From positions 1 through 23,359 of the forward strand of contig DCGY01000090.1 in NCBI GenBank assembly GCA_002314715.1: a DNA stretch of 23,359 bases, given 5' to 3'. The number at the start of each line of letters is the position of its first letter. The stretch's first letter is position 1. The translations under genes were made by a program, and so were the position numbers. Shown one piece after another: positions 1-7,428 of this stretch. The DNA comes from Lachnospiraceae bacterium UBA1766 (lineage in GTDB: Bacteria > Bacillota > Clostridia > Lachnospirales > Lachnospiraceae). Under the pieces are notes generated by a model, which had not been told where the DNA came from, searched no databases, and was given only the letters and a program-made list of their open reading frames with translations.

Positions 1-149
1 GAATGGTTCACATTTCAAAGATTGCAAAAGAGCGTATTAATCATGTAGAGGATGTATTGACTCTTGGCGATATGGTTACTGTTGTTTGTCTTGGTAAGGA
101 CAAGATGGGCAGAATCAGCTTCTCTATGAAGGATGTTGCTCAGCAGTAA
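1..149 (+). CDS. pnp: Polyribonucleotide nucleotidyltransferase (PNPase), C-terminal end, partial
   Basis: The gene enters from the left edge; reading frame 3 is open to TAA at 147-149 and encodes the last 48 or so residues. The visible part is the second half of an S1 RNA-binding domain: the stretch MVHISKIAKERI followed by VEDVLTLGD, a basic loop and the ending RISFSMKDV is the typical tail of PNPase, where the S1 domain follows the KH domain. PNPase is a phosphorolytic 3'-to-5' exoribonuclease that works in mRNA decay. The very short acidic tail after the S1 domain fits PNPases that end almost immediately after it. Other S1 proteins, such as ribosomal protein S1 or a YugI-type protein, remain possible because the catalytic domains are outside the window, but the HISKIAKERI wording strongly favours PNPase. 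A hairpin terminator follows at 166-206. Confidence 0.8.
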   Translation, partial: MVHISKIAKERINHVEDVLTLGDMVTVVCLGKDKMGRISFSMKDVAQQ

Positions 150-165
150 TTTAGATTGTATGATT

Positions 166-206
166 GGCCTCTGTGTGGATGAAAGTCCATATAGGGGCCT
201 TACTTA
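166..206 (+). terminator. Hairpin terminator after PNPase
   Basis: A 14-bp stem (166-179 with 186-199, including three G-T wobbles) with a 6-nt loop begins 17 nt after the PNPase stop codon. It is followed by only a weak T-rich tail (TTACTT), so termination may be incomplete and some transcripts could enter the acyltransferase gene at 231. No convincing promoter was found between this hairpin and 231. Confidence 0.6.
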
Positions 207-230
207 TGTAAGGGATGAGGAGGAAGAGGA

Positions 231-1277
231 ATGCAACATCGAAGAGCGATACACTATGATATTTTGCGCATAATTGCTGCTTTCAGTGTGGTAATGCTCC
301 ATACATCGGCGCAGTTTTGGTACGTTCTTCCGGTAACGGATGTCAATTGGATTGTAGCCAATTCTTATGATGCACTGGTACGATTCGGTGTGCCTGTTTT
401 TGTTATGATCAGCGGAGCCTTATTCCTGAATCCCGAAAAAGAAATACCGCTGAAAAAACTGTATACCCACAATGTACTTCGAATGCTGATTTTGTATGTG
501 GTCTGGTCCTGCCTTTACGGGCTTTGGGACCTGAAACTGTGGACACATCCCACCCTTACCTTGGACAACATTGGCTTGGAACTGACTACGGGAAGATATC
601 AGTTATGGTTTCTTCGAATGATTGCCGGCATTTATATGCTGGTTCCGATTTTGAGGACCTGGCTGGCGCATGCGAAAAAAAGAGATGTGGAGTATTTCCT
701 GTTGCTGTTCTTTTTGGTACAGGTGATCCGACAGACCCTGGGAAGCATTTTCCACAATATTTATACCGGTTTTGTGCTTGGTTTATTTGATGTGGAAATG
801 GTTTGCAGTTACCTGGGTTATTTTGTACTGGGCTATTACCTGGTATATTTGGTGAAGTCGGAGGAGATTCCCAAATGGATTTATCCTGCGGGAGTGGCCG
901 GCCTTTTGGGGAATGGTATCATTAGCTTTTTGTTGTCAAAGCGAGCAGGACAGCCCATGGGAGAATTCTTTGACAGTTATGGAATTGGTACCTTTTTGTG
1001 TTCGGTAGCTTTATTTTGCTTTGGGGTGCAGGTTTTATCCCAAAAGAAATACGGCACGGTGAGCACGAAGATTATAACGGAGATTTCCGCGGATACTTTG
1101 GGAATCTACATGTTGCATATCGGCCTTTTGGAGTATTTGGAATCGATTGGTATTCACAACAGTGTGATTCCACCGATTGTGGGAATCCCGGTTTTGAGTT
1201 TGTGCAGTTTCCTGATATGCGGAGTGGCAGCGGCTTTGCTTCGCCGAATTCCTGTCATTGGGAAATATTTGTGCTAA
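231..1277 (+). CDS. Acyltransferase 3 family integral membrane protein
   Basis: A 348-residue polytopic membrane protein of the acyltransferase-3 (OafA/WecH-like) family, which moves acyl groups such as acetyl or succinyl from a cytoplasmic donor to sugars, lipids or cell-wall polymers at the membrane. The N-terminus has the family hallmark: YDILRIIAAFSVVMLHTS at residues 9-26, with the conserved histidine (H24) in the first membrane helix. About ten hydrophobic segments follow, and the length is normal for the family. The start is supported by GAGGAGG at 217-223, 7 nt ahead of the ATG. It is the first gene of a closely spaced seven-gene run, so its substrate may be the polymer or glycan handled by the downstream envelope proteins. 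The acceptor cannot be told from sequence. Confidence 0.88.
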   Translation: MQHRRAIHYDILRIIAAFSVVMLHTSAQFWYVLPVTDVNWIVANSYDALVRFGVPVFVMISGALFLNPEKEIPLKKLYTHNVLRMLILYVVWSCLYGLWDLKLWTHPTLTLDNIGLELTTGRYQLWFLRMIAGIYMLVPILRTWLAHAKKRDVEYFLLLFFLVQVIRQTLGSIFHNIYTGFVLGLFDVEMVCSYLGYFVLGYYLVYLVKSEEIPKWIYPAGVAGLLGNGIISFLLSKRAGQPMGEFFDSYGIGTFLCSVALFCFGVQVLSQKKYGTVSTKIITEISADTLGIYMLHIGLLEYLESIGIHNSVIPPIVGIPVLSLCSFLICGVAAALLRRIPVIGKYLC

Positions 1278-1303
1278 AATGTTCAGATAGAGAGGGTGCG
1301 TAG

Positions 1304-2116
1304 ATGGATACGAACCGCGAAAAAAGAAAGGCGCGAAAACGTCGCAGAAGGCAACGGCGAATTCAGGCGATTTGTAAATGGATCATCCTGATTTGCTTTG
1401 TGATCATATTGGTGAGTCTTTGTTCCATACTCATTTCCAAAATTTGGAAACCGGAACCCAAGAACCCGGAACTGATGTCCCAAATCCAGGAATTGCAACA
1501 GGTTTTTCAGTCCGCGGAGACTATGGAAGAAAGTACTTGCGATTCATCGGAAAGCTGTTTTGAAGGTAGTGTGGCCGATTCCGAAGAATCCAAGGAGCAG
1601 CAGACCGAAAGTCCGGATTCTACATCGGAGGAAGAGGATCTTCGGACAATTCTAAACCGTGCTACCTTAAATCCAGTTTATCCTCAGGAGGAAAAACTGA
1701 AAACGCTGCTGGATGAAATTATGCCACAGATTATCGGGGACTGTGAGGATGTTTACGAACAGGTGGAGGCCTGCTATTCGTATTTAATCCGGTTTTGCTC
1801 TTATAGCACAACCACCAAATACACCTACGAAGAGGATGCTTTTATCCTGCTTACCACCAGGCGAGGAAGCTGTACCTATTATTCCGCAGCCTTTCATTAT
1901 ATGATGAAATATATTGGCCTGGAGGATCAGATTATCGATGGTTATCGATATTTGGATGGGGAGGAATCCTTTCATCGTTGGAATGAGATTACCGTTGGAG
2001 AGCAGACCTTCCTTTTTGATACACAATGGGATGATGTGCTGTCTCAAAACGGAACCAAACCCTTTACCCGTTTCGGGAAACGAAAAGAAGAAGTGAAAGA
2101 GTTCTATGTTTTATAG
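1304..2116 (+). CDS. Membrane-anchored transglutaminase-like protein
   Basis: A 270-residue protein. A very basic cytoplasmic N-terminus (repeated Lys/Arg at residues 5-19) precedes one membrane helix at about 24-46. An acidic Ser/Glu-rich linker (about 70-112) follows, then an extracytoplasmic transglutaminase-like domain at about 113-270. The Cys-His-Asp triad is visible: C190 in RRGSCTYYSAAF, H224 in SFHRWNEI and D239 in LFDTQWDD. Such domains in bacteria act as cysteine peptidases, amidases or cross-linking enzymes, and the actual reaction here is unknown. The start has AGAGGG at 1291-1296, 7 nt upstream. It sits 26 nt after the acyltransferase. The gene after next (3886-4764) carries a second, distinct copy of the same fold, which suggests paired roles in one envelope process. 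Confidence 0.85.
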   Translation: MDTNREKRKARKRRRRQRRIQAICKWIILICFVIILVSLCSILISKIWKPEPKNPELMSQIQELQQVFQSAETMEESTCDSSESCFEGSVADSEESKEQQTESPDSTSEEEDLRTILNRATLNPVYPQEEKLKTLLDEIMPQIIGDCEDVYEQVEACYSYLIRFCSYSTTTKYTYEEDAFILLTTRRGSCTYYSAAFHYMMKYIGLEDQIIDGYRYLDGEESFHRWNEITVGEQTFLFDTQWDDVLSQNGTKPFTRFGKRKEEVKEFYVL

Positions 2117-2154
2117 GGAACTTTTTTACATAGATACATGAGGAGAAGATGAAG

Positions 2155-3885
2155 ATGAGTGAAGAAATGAATGTACAAGCTCCACAGGGTGCAGAGTCAA
2201 GTTCGCCCGAGAAGAGTAAAAAGAGCAAAACTTTATTGCTTGTAGTGATTGCTGCGGTAGCAGTTGTGGCAGCAGCCGTTATCGCTATCATTGCTTTTTT
2301 GAACAGCCCTTCCTACAAGGCAAAGGAGCAGGTAAAGCTTGGTGAGAAATACCTTTCCGAGTTGATGTATGAGGATGCCCTTTTGGCATTTGAGAATGCA
2401 TTGCAGATTGATCCCAACAACAAGACGGTTTTGGAAGCGGTTCAAAATCATTTGGAGGAGTTTTATGCGGCAGCAGCCCAATTTGCTTCCAAGGGTCAGT
2501 ATGAGTTGGAGAAGAGAGTTGCAAATATCATTTTGTTGGCGAAGCCCGATGAAATAAAGGCGAATATCCTTGTGGCAGATGCGGAGGAATTGCTTGGAAA
2601 CGGTATTGCGGCAGACGAGATTTATCAGGAAATCTTTGCGAAAGAGACAAGCAAGGAATTAGAGGAGCTGGTTTCTCAGGATGAGATGCGCTTCTACCGA
2701 CTGGCTCGTCGATATGGAAGTGAAGGAAAATACGAAATCGAAAAGAAGATTGCAGATTGTCTGGTAAACGGCAATCAGGACTTTGCTTTGGGCTACGTAG
2801 CCAAGGGTGAGAGTTATTTCGGCCAAAGCGAATTTATGAAGGCGTCCGAGGAAATAAGTCAGGCAAAGCAGAAGAATGCAGATGCCGAAGAAATCGGTGA
2901 TTTGGGTGATCTTTGTGACAGCTTTATGGGACTTGCAGACGCCATTGCCTCCGGGGATACACAGAAAATCGTTACTTTTATAAAATCAAATGATTTTAAG
3001 GTGATTAAAAAATTTGTGAATGACGGTGCTTCTCTGTACCTGGGAGGAGATAAGCCTATCGCTGTTCGCAAACAGGATAATATGTGTCAGGTATATTATG
3101 ACGGAGTAAACAAGGAATTAAGCGGTACCTTTACCGGTATCTATGTGGCAAACGATAATTATTTTGTATATGTTGGCGAATTCGCAGACGGTCTGCCCCA
3201 GGGCAATGGTACCTTGTATGTAGCCAACATAAATGAGGGCTTGGATACTGCTTTGATTTATAAGGGCCAGTTCTCTCAGGGCTATTTCAATAATGGTACT
3301 ATCAATTTTGAGGAAGATGGTGCAAGAGGGGAATTTGCAATTTCTGCTGATTCCGAAGGTCTGTTACAGGTAAATGAGTACAGTAATCAGAAGGCAGTTC
3401 TTTGGGCAGACAGTAACGGAGATTTAAAGTATTACGTTATGAATGCCAGTGTGAATACCATGAAGCATTTTGTCATCGGTCTTTGCGGTACGGATGTAAA
3501 GTTACAGCTTTCTTCTCCCAAGAGTGTACCGGTGATTACGGTTGATTTAATACTTGCAAATGTAGAAAGCTATTCCTGGGGTGCGGAGACCTATTACTAT
3601 CTGAGCGGACAGGAATACGGAGGCGTACCGGATCGAAAGGGAATTACCGCTTCCGATGAATATGATGGGGATTTGACTTCCAAGATTCAGAAGAATCAGA
3701 AGAGAATTAAGAGCTTCAACGGTTATAATGATGATTGGAATTATGGTTTGGAAGTGGAATATACCGTTACCAACTCTTTTGGAAATCAAGCCAGTGTAAC
3801 CGTAGTTTACGATGTCATGGACGAGTGCGGATGGATGGGCTATTATGTTTATAAGATTATCGATCCTAATGCAGAATACGAATAA
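2155..3885 (+). CDS. Membrane protein with TPR, MORN-like and DUF5011-like Ig domains
   Basis: A 576-residue protein. After a short polar N-terminus there is one membrane helix (about 26-49). Tetratricopeptide-type helices follow: one canonical repeat around 53-90 (YLSELMYEDALLAFENAL) and more diverged ones to about 265. A MORN-like segment lies at about 338-376 (YVGEFADGLPQGNGTLY then YKGQFSQGYF), and a C-terminal Ig-like domain at about 458-555 contains the DUF5011-type signature TASDEYDGDLTSKI. The arrangement suggests a scaffold exposed outside the membrane; no enzyme motif is visible. An in-frame ATG lies at 2149, but AGGAG at 2141-2145 is 9 nt from 2155 and only 3 nt from 2149, so 2155 is preferred. 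The stop codon abuts the start of the following lipoprotein. Function unknown. Confidence 0.82.
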   Translation: MSEEMNVQAPQGAESSSPEKSKKSKTLLLVVIAAVAVVAAAVIAIIAFLNSPSYKAKEQVKLGEKYLSELMYEDALLAFENALQIDPNNKTVLEAVQNHLEEFYAAAAQFASKGQYELEKRVANIILLAKPDEIKANILVADAEELLGNGIAADEIYQEIFAKETSKELEELVSQDEMRFYRLARRYGSEGKYEIEKKIADCLVNGNQDFALGYVAKGESYFGQSEFMKASEEISQAKQKNADAEEIGDLGDLCDSFMGLADAIASGDTQKIVTFIKSNDFKVIKKFVNDGASLYLGGDKPIAVRKQDNMCQVYYDGVNKELSGTFTGIYVANDNYFVYVGEFADGLPQGNGTLYVANINEGLDTALIYKGQFSQGYFNNGTINFEEDGARGEFAISADSEGLLQVNEYSNQKAVLWADSNGDLKYYVMNASVNTMKHFVIGLCGTDVKLQLSSPKSVPVITVDLILANVESYSWGAETYYYLSGQEYGGVPDRKGITASDEYDGDLTSKIQKNQKRIKSFNGYNDDWNYGLEVEYTVTNSFGNQASVTVVYDVMDECGWMGYYVYKIIDPNAEYE

Positions 3886-4764
3886 ATGAAAAAGAAATGG
3901 TTGTTAACAGGTGGGGCTTTGTTGCTTTTGCTTTCGGCGTCTGCTTGCAAAAATCCGGAAGGACAAAAGAATTTCGAAACAGAGCCCTCTGTTTCTATGT
4001 ATGAAACAATTGAAAATGTGCTTGAAACAAAAGTAGAGCAAGCCGATGTCGTCGCTCCTGTGATTCTGGCACCTACCGAAAAAAGGATTGCCTTCGGCGA
4101 AAGCATTCGCTACAAAGAGGGGGTCACGGTTTCCGATGACAGCGGGGAAGCCATTGAACTTCACATCGACAGCGAAGGAGTAGATCCAAATCATCCGGGA
4201 GAGTACATGGTTTTATACTGGGCAGAAGACAGTGCCGGAAATCGAAGCGAGGTTTCCTGTAAAGTCATTATTGAGAAACCGAGGGAGGCTTCCGAAGAAG
4301 AAGTCCGTGAGTTGGCGGAGGAAATTTTGCACACGCTTGAATCGGAGGAACTACCTGTGGAGGAACAGCTTCAGGGCATCTACCGCTTTTGTCACGATCA
4401 GATTCGGTATGTAGGAGATGCGGAAAGAACCACGGAATTACAGGCTGCTTATGAAGGAATGTATTACCGGGTGGGGGATTGCTATACAATTTTTGCAACG
4501 GCAAAGTATTTGATGGACTATTTGGGAATCGAGAATTTTTCCGTCAGCAGAAAGAGCGACACGGCGATGCACTTTTGGAGTCTTATTCATTTGGAGCAAG
4601 GCTGGTATCATATGGATTGTACGCCCCAGACAGGCGGCTTTGAGTGCTTTCTTAGAACCGACTCGGAAGTGGAGGAGTATGGTGCTTTGGTGCGCAAAAA
4701 TCCGGATTACTATACTTCTGACGAACCGGATGCACCGTCCCGCGCAACGAAAAGTCTGCATTAG
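3886..4764 (+). CDS. Lipoprotein with Ig-like and transglutaminase-like domains
   Basis: A 292-residue secreted lipoprotein. The signal peptide has a lipobox ending LSASAC, so C21 would be the lipidated first residue of the mature protein. A bacterial Ig-like (DUF5011/HYR-type) domain spans about 57-129, with VTVSDDSGEAIEL and WAEDSAGNRSEV. A transglutaminase-like domain spans about 134-260; its triad reads C199 (VGDCYTIFATA), H229 (AMHFWSLI) and D244 (WYHMDCTP). The start codon directly follows the stop of the preceding gene with no gap and no separate strong ribosome binding site, so translation is probably coupled. The Ig-like domain resembles the C-terminal domain of the upstream protein, so the two may bind the same surface target or each other. 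Catalytic reaction unknown. Confidence 0.87.
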   Translation: MKKKWLLTGGALLLLLSASACKNPEGQKNFETEPSVSMYETIENVLETKVEQADVVAPVILAPTEKRIAFGESIRYKEGVTVSDDSGEAIELHIDSEGVDPNHPGEYMVLYWAEDSAGNRSEVSCKVIIEKPREASEEEVRELAEEILHTLESEELPVEEQLQGIYRFCHDQIRYVGDAERTTELQAAYEGMYYRVGDCYTIFATAKYLMDYLGIENFSVSRKSDTAMHFWSLIHLEQGWYHMDCTPQTGGFECFLRTDSEVEEYGALVRKNPDYYTSDEPDAPSRATKSLH

Positions 4765-4800
4765 TGCTTTCCAAAGCATACCGAAAGAAAGGGAAAGAAG

Positions 4801-5091
4801 ATGAAAATTTATTTGGATGACAGAAGACCTTGCCCGGATCGTTATGTCTTGGCTACCGACTATGAGGAATTCGTAAGTTTGGTAGAGGCAAATAAAGGGA
4901 ATATCGACGAAATTTCCTTTGACTATGATTTGGGCGGTTTTCGGGACGGATTGGACTGCGCGGAGTATCTGACCGAGCATGATATTTTCGTACCGGTTAT
5001 CGAGGTGCACTCCAATCATTCCTATGCCTGGAGAATCGGAGAGCATTTTGAAAATGCCTGGGGAGACCGGGTTTTGATACGGGATATTTAA
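4801..5091 (+). CDS. Small cyclic-phosphate-processing receiver-like (cREC) protein
   Basis: A 96-residue single-domain cytoplasmic protein. It opens with IYLDDRRPCPD, carries SFDYDLGG at 39-46 and VHSNHSYAW at 69-77, and is the length expected for the small receiver-like family annotated as cyclic-phosphate processing (cREC). It keeps receiver-like acidic residues (D6, D7, D41, D43) but has a His/Ser-rich segment where response regulators carry Thr and Lys, so it is unlikely to be a phosphotransfer receiver. The family function is predicted by others from genomic context and not, to my knowledge, shown biochemically. An AAAGGGAAAG ribosome binding site lies just upstream, and the next gene starts 22 nt after the stop. 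Its place among envelope genes is unexpected. Confidence 0.75.
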   Translation: MKIYLDDRRPCPDRYVLATDYEEFVSLVEANKGNIDEISFDYDLGGFRDGLDCAEYLTEHDIFVPVIEVHSNHSYAWRIGEHFENAWGDRVLIRDI

Positions 5092-5113
5092 GGAGAATGA
5101 GGGGAATAGGACG

Positions 5114-6061
5114 ATGTCATTGGAAAAGAAGGTACTGAGCCAGTTGGCGATTGGAATGCGACTTCGCTATGACGAGAAAAGGAAAATTGTTTTTGGAGAA
5201 TATCGAGGTTTTTCGCTGCTTATTAGTGTAAAAACAGCAGCAAATTCCAAACCACAGCTTCAGGTAATGACCTGTGCGGCCAGAGAGGAAGCAGGGGACT
5301 TGATGAGCCTGGTACGAAGCGGACAATATGGTGCAAATGTTTCCGCTATGGTATGGGGGTCAAAGATTTTGTTGTCCGCGCCATTAAAGGGCAGGCAAAC
5401 AGAACTTGTGAAGGCAATCGGGGACTCGGTGGATGCCCTGACCGTAAAACTGTTCGAAAACAATTATAAAGCAGGTGATGAGACGGGAGTGCTTGGAACT
5501 CCGTCTTTATATAAGCTACATGACGATTATCATTTTTTGTGTGAAGAGACAGCCGCAAGAGTTTCCCATGAGTTGAAAACGGCTAAGAGAAACAACGAGG
5601 ACAAGCAGGAGAATATTCCGATGGGTATTTTCGGTGCTTTGCTGGGAGCAATTCTGGGCACGGCGCTGATTCTTTTCATAGGACGTCTGGGCTATATTTC
5701 TTTCTGGGCAAGCATTATTCTTGGAATTGCAGTGGTGTATTTTTATGAAAAATTTGCCGGAAAGTTTACTGCGGTCAGCATGGTGATTACCATTGTGATA
5801 GGTGTTGCGGCGGCCTATCTTTCCTGGAGAGTGGATGCCGGTTGGGCGGTATATCGGGCTTTCCAAACGGTGGGTGGAGATGTTACCTTCGGGGAATGTT
5901 TCCGTTATTTTAAGCAAGTTTATGTGGAGTCCGGCAATACCTTTGAATACTACAAGAATCTCGTCCTGATGGCGGGACTGGGTTCCCTGGTTTGTATTGG
6001 ATTGGCTGCATACAAATATCAGGATTCCAAGGAGCAGTATGATATGGATTTGGTAAAATAA
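5114..6061 (+). CDS. Uncharacterised membrane protein with cytoplasmic N-terminal domain
   Basis: I do not recognise this 315-residue protein. Residues 1-165 form a soluble region with mixed alpha/beta character (regular hydrophobic strands such as KIVFGEYRGFSLLISV) and no signal peptide. It is followed by three closely packed membrane helices at about 168-190, 192-211 and 218-237. A polar loop of about 45 residues (FGECFRYFKQVYVESGN) and a fourth helix near 283-300 complete it. No catalytic motif is visible. The start is supported by GAGGGG at 5099-5104, 9 nt ahead of the ATG. It lies 22 nt after the cREC gene and just before the hydrolase, so it is probably co-transcribed. A role as a membrane partner for its neighbours is possible but unproven. 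Confidence 0.75.
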   Translation: MSLEKKVLSQLAIGMRLRYDEKRKIVFGEYRGFSLLISVKTAANSKPQLQVMTCAAREEAGDLMSLVRSGQYGANVSAMVWGSKILLSAPLKGRQTELVKAIGDSVDALTVKLFENNYKAGDETGVLGTPSLYKLHDDYHFLCEETAARVSHELKTAKRNNEDKQENIPMGIFGALLGAILGTALILFIGRLGYISFWASIILGIAVVYFYEKFAGKFTAVSMVITIVIGVAAAYLSWRVDAGWAVYRAFQTVGGDVTFGECFRYFKQVYVESGNTFEYYKNLVLMAGLGSLVCIGLAAYKYQDSKEQYDMDLVK

Positions 6062-6083
6062 AAGCAGAGGAGTGGCTAAGGAC

Positions 6084-6821
6084 GTGCGGTTCAAAAATCA
6101 GAAAAAGTCCAAAAGAAAATATTGGCGAATCGGTATTGTTTCGACGTTGCTTCTTTTTTTCGGGATTGCCATCCTCTATATGCAGTTCGGAGCATATCCG
6201 AATAAGTGCCCGGAGGCCTTGGATTCTACGGAATCGGTTCTGGTGAAAAAAACGGATTTTGGATATTTTTTTGACGGACCGGGAGAACAGCAAGCCTTGA
6301 TTTTTTATCCGGGGGCAATGGTTGATGAGACGGCCTATGCCCTTCTGCTTAGGGAGATTTCCCAGGGGGGTGTGGACTGCTTTCTGGTACGGATGCCGTT
6401 ACACATTGCATTTTTCGGACCAAACAAGGCGACGCAGATAAGGAAGGACTACTCTTATGAAGAATGGTATATGGCAGGGCATTCCCTGGGAGGAGTTTTG
6501 GCCTCTGATTTTGCCGCAAAGCATTGTGAGGAGATCACGGGCGTCATTTTTTTGGCCTCTTATCCGGTGAAGGATTTGAAGGAGAAAAACCTTTCGATTC
6601 TTTCCCTGTATGGTTCGCTGGATGGTGTCCTTCGGGAAGAAAAGTTCCGAAAGGCAAAGGAATATCTGCCGGAGGGAGCACAGATTGTAGCCATTGAGGG
6701 TGGAAATCATGGTCAGTTTGGTACCTACGGCTTTCAAAAAGGGGACCGGACGGCGGAGATTTCTACAGAGGAACAAATAAAGCAAACATCGAAACAAATC
6801 CTTTCCTTTGTTTTGGAGTAA
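6084..6821 (+). CDS. Membrane-anchored alpha/beta hydrolase
   Basis: A 245-residue alpha/beta-hydrolase fold protein with a basic N-terminus (FKNQKKSKRKYW) and one membrane helix at about 15-35, placing the catalytic domain outside the membrane. The triad is visible: S134 in the nucleophile elbow AGHSLGG, D180 in YGSLDG and H209 in GGNHGQFG. It resembles the small alpha/beta hydrolase-5-type enzymes, whose substrates range over esters and acyl groups. The start is GTG: GGAG at 6069-6072 lies 11 nt from GTG 6084, whereas an alternative in-frame GTG at 6072 overlaps that site, so 6084 is preferred but not certain. It closes the seven-gene run. An esterase here would neatly oppose the acyltransferase that opens the run; this is inference. 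Confidence 0.82.
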   Translation: MRFKNQKKSKRKYWRIGIVSTLLLFFGIAILYMQFGAYPNKCPEALDSTESVLVKKTDFGYFFDGPGEQQALIFYPGAMVDETAYALLLREISQGGVDCFLVRMPLHIAFFGPNKATQIRKDYSYEEWYMAGHSLGGVLASDFAAKHCEEITGVIFLASYPVKDLKEKNLSILSLYGSLDGVLREEKFRKAKEYLPEGAQIVAIEGGNHGQFGTYGFQKGDRTAEISTEEQIKQTSKQILSFVLE

Positions 6822-6856
6822 AGTCGAAAACAAAATTTCCGAAACAGAGAAAGCTA

Positions 6857-6885
6857 TTGAGCTTAAGGGATACTTGTGATATGCT
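6857..6885 (+). promoter_or_regulatory. Candidate extended -10 promoter for mscL
   Basis: TTGAGC (6857-6862), a 17-nt spacer and TATGCT (6880-6885) preceded by TGA form a plausible sigma-A promoter with an extended -10. Transcription would start about 50 nt upstream of mscL. No terminator was found between the hydrolase gene and this site, so some read-through is possible. Confidence 0.45.
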
Positions 6886-6941
6886 TACTATTAGATATCT
6901 GTGAAGAACAGAAGAGAAAAACAAATAACGGAGGAATACAA

Positions 6942-7421
6942 ATGAGTAAGAAGGGTTCAGGTTTTTTGGGCGAATTTAAGAAGTTTATTATGAGAGGAAA
7001 TGTAATGGATATGGCAGTCGGCGTTATCGTCGGTGGTGCTTTTACCGCTATCGTTACTTCCTTAAACAAAGATATTTTAACTCCTATCCTTGGTATTTTC
7101 GGTGGTACGGATTTCAGCAATCTTTATGTACAGTTAACCGGCAGAGAGACTACCTATGCGACTATTGCTGAGGCACAGGAGGCAGGTGTGGCTGTATTGG
7201 CATACGGTAATTTCATTACCGCTATTATTAATTTCCTGATTACTGCATTCGTAATTTTCTGTCTGATTAAGAGCATCAATGCAGTATCCGACAAGCTTAC
7301 CAAGAAGGAAGAGGAGAAGCCTGCAGCACCTACTACAAAGATTTGTGTATTCTGTAAGAGCGAAATTGCTATCGATGCAACCAGATGTCCTCATTGTACT
7401 TCTGTATTAGAGGAGAAATAA
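6942..7421 (+). CDS. mscL: Large-conductance mechanosensitive channel with C-terminal zinc ribbon
   Basis: A 159-residue MscL: the pentameric inner-membrane channel that opens under high membrane tension to release solutes during hypo-osmotic shock. The start at 6942 has GGAGG 6 nt ahead, and the protein opens with the expected amphipathic helix (FLGEFKKFIMRGNVMDMAVG). TM1 (about 22-45) holds the pore-lining GVIVGGAFTAIVTS; the conserved NKDILTPILG follows; TM2 is at about 91-113. After a charged Lys/Glu linker (117-127) comes an extra zinc-ribbon-like module with C135-x2-C138 and C149-x2-C152. That module is not part of the classical E. coli channel and replaces the usual C-terminal helical bundle end. 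The following lipoprotein gene begins 7 nt after the stop codon, so the two are probably one transcript. Confidence 0.95.
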   Translation: MSKKGSGFLGEFKKFIMRGNVMDMAVGVIVGGAFTAIVTSLNKDILTPILGIFGGTDFSNLYVQLTGRETTYATIAEAQEAGVAVLAYGNFITAIINFLITAFVIFCLIKSINAVSDKLTKKEEEKPAAPTTKICVFCKSEIAIDATRCPHCTSVLEEK

Positions 7422-7428
7422 TCTACCA

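Noticed and set aside
998..1303. A 101-codon + strand frame overlapping the end of the acyltransferase gene
   Set aside because: It is out of frame with the acyltransferase, has no ribosome binding site and no recognisable domain.
4765..4778. Small hairpin TGCTTT-CC-AAAGCA after the second transglutaminase-like gene
   Set aside because: The loop is too small and no T-run follows, so it is not a terminator.
4438..5046. A 202-codon open frame on the minus strand
   Set aside because: It lies opposite the lipoprotein and cREC genes, lacks a ribosome binding site and recognisable domains, and mirrors their codon pattern.
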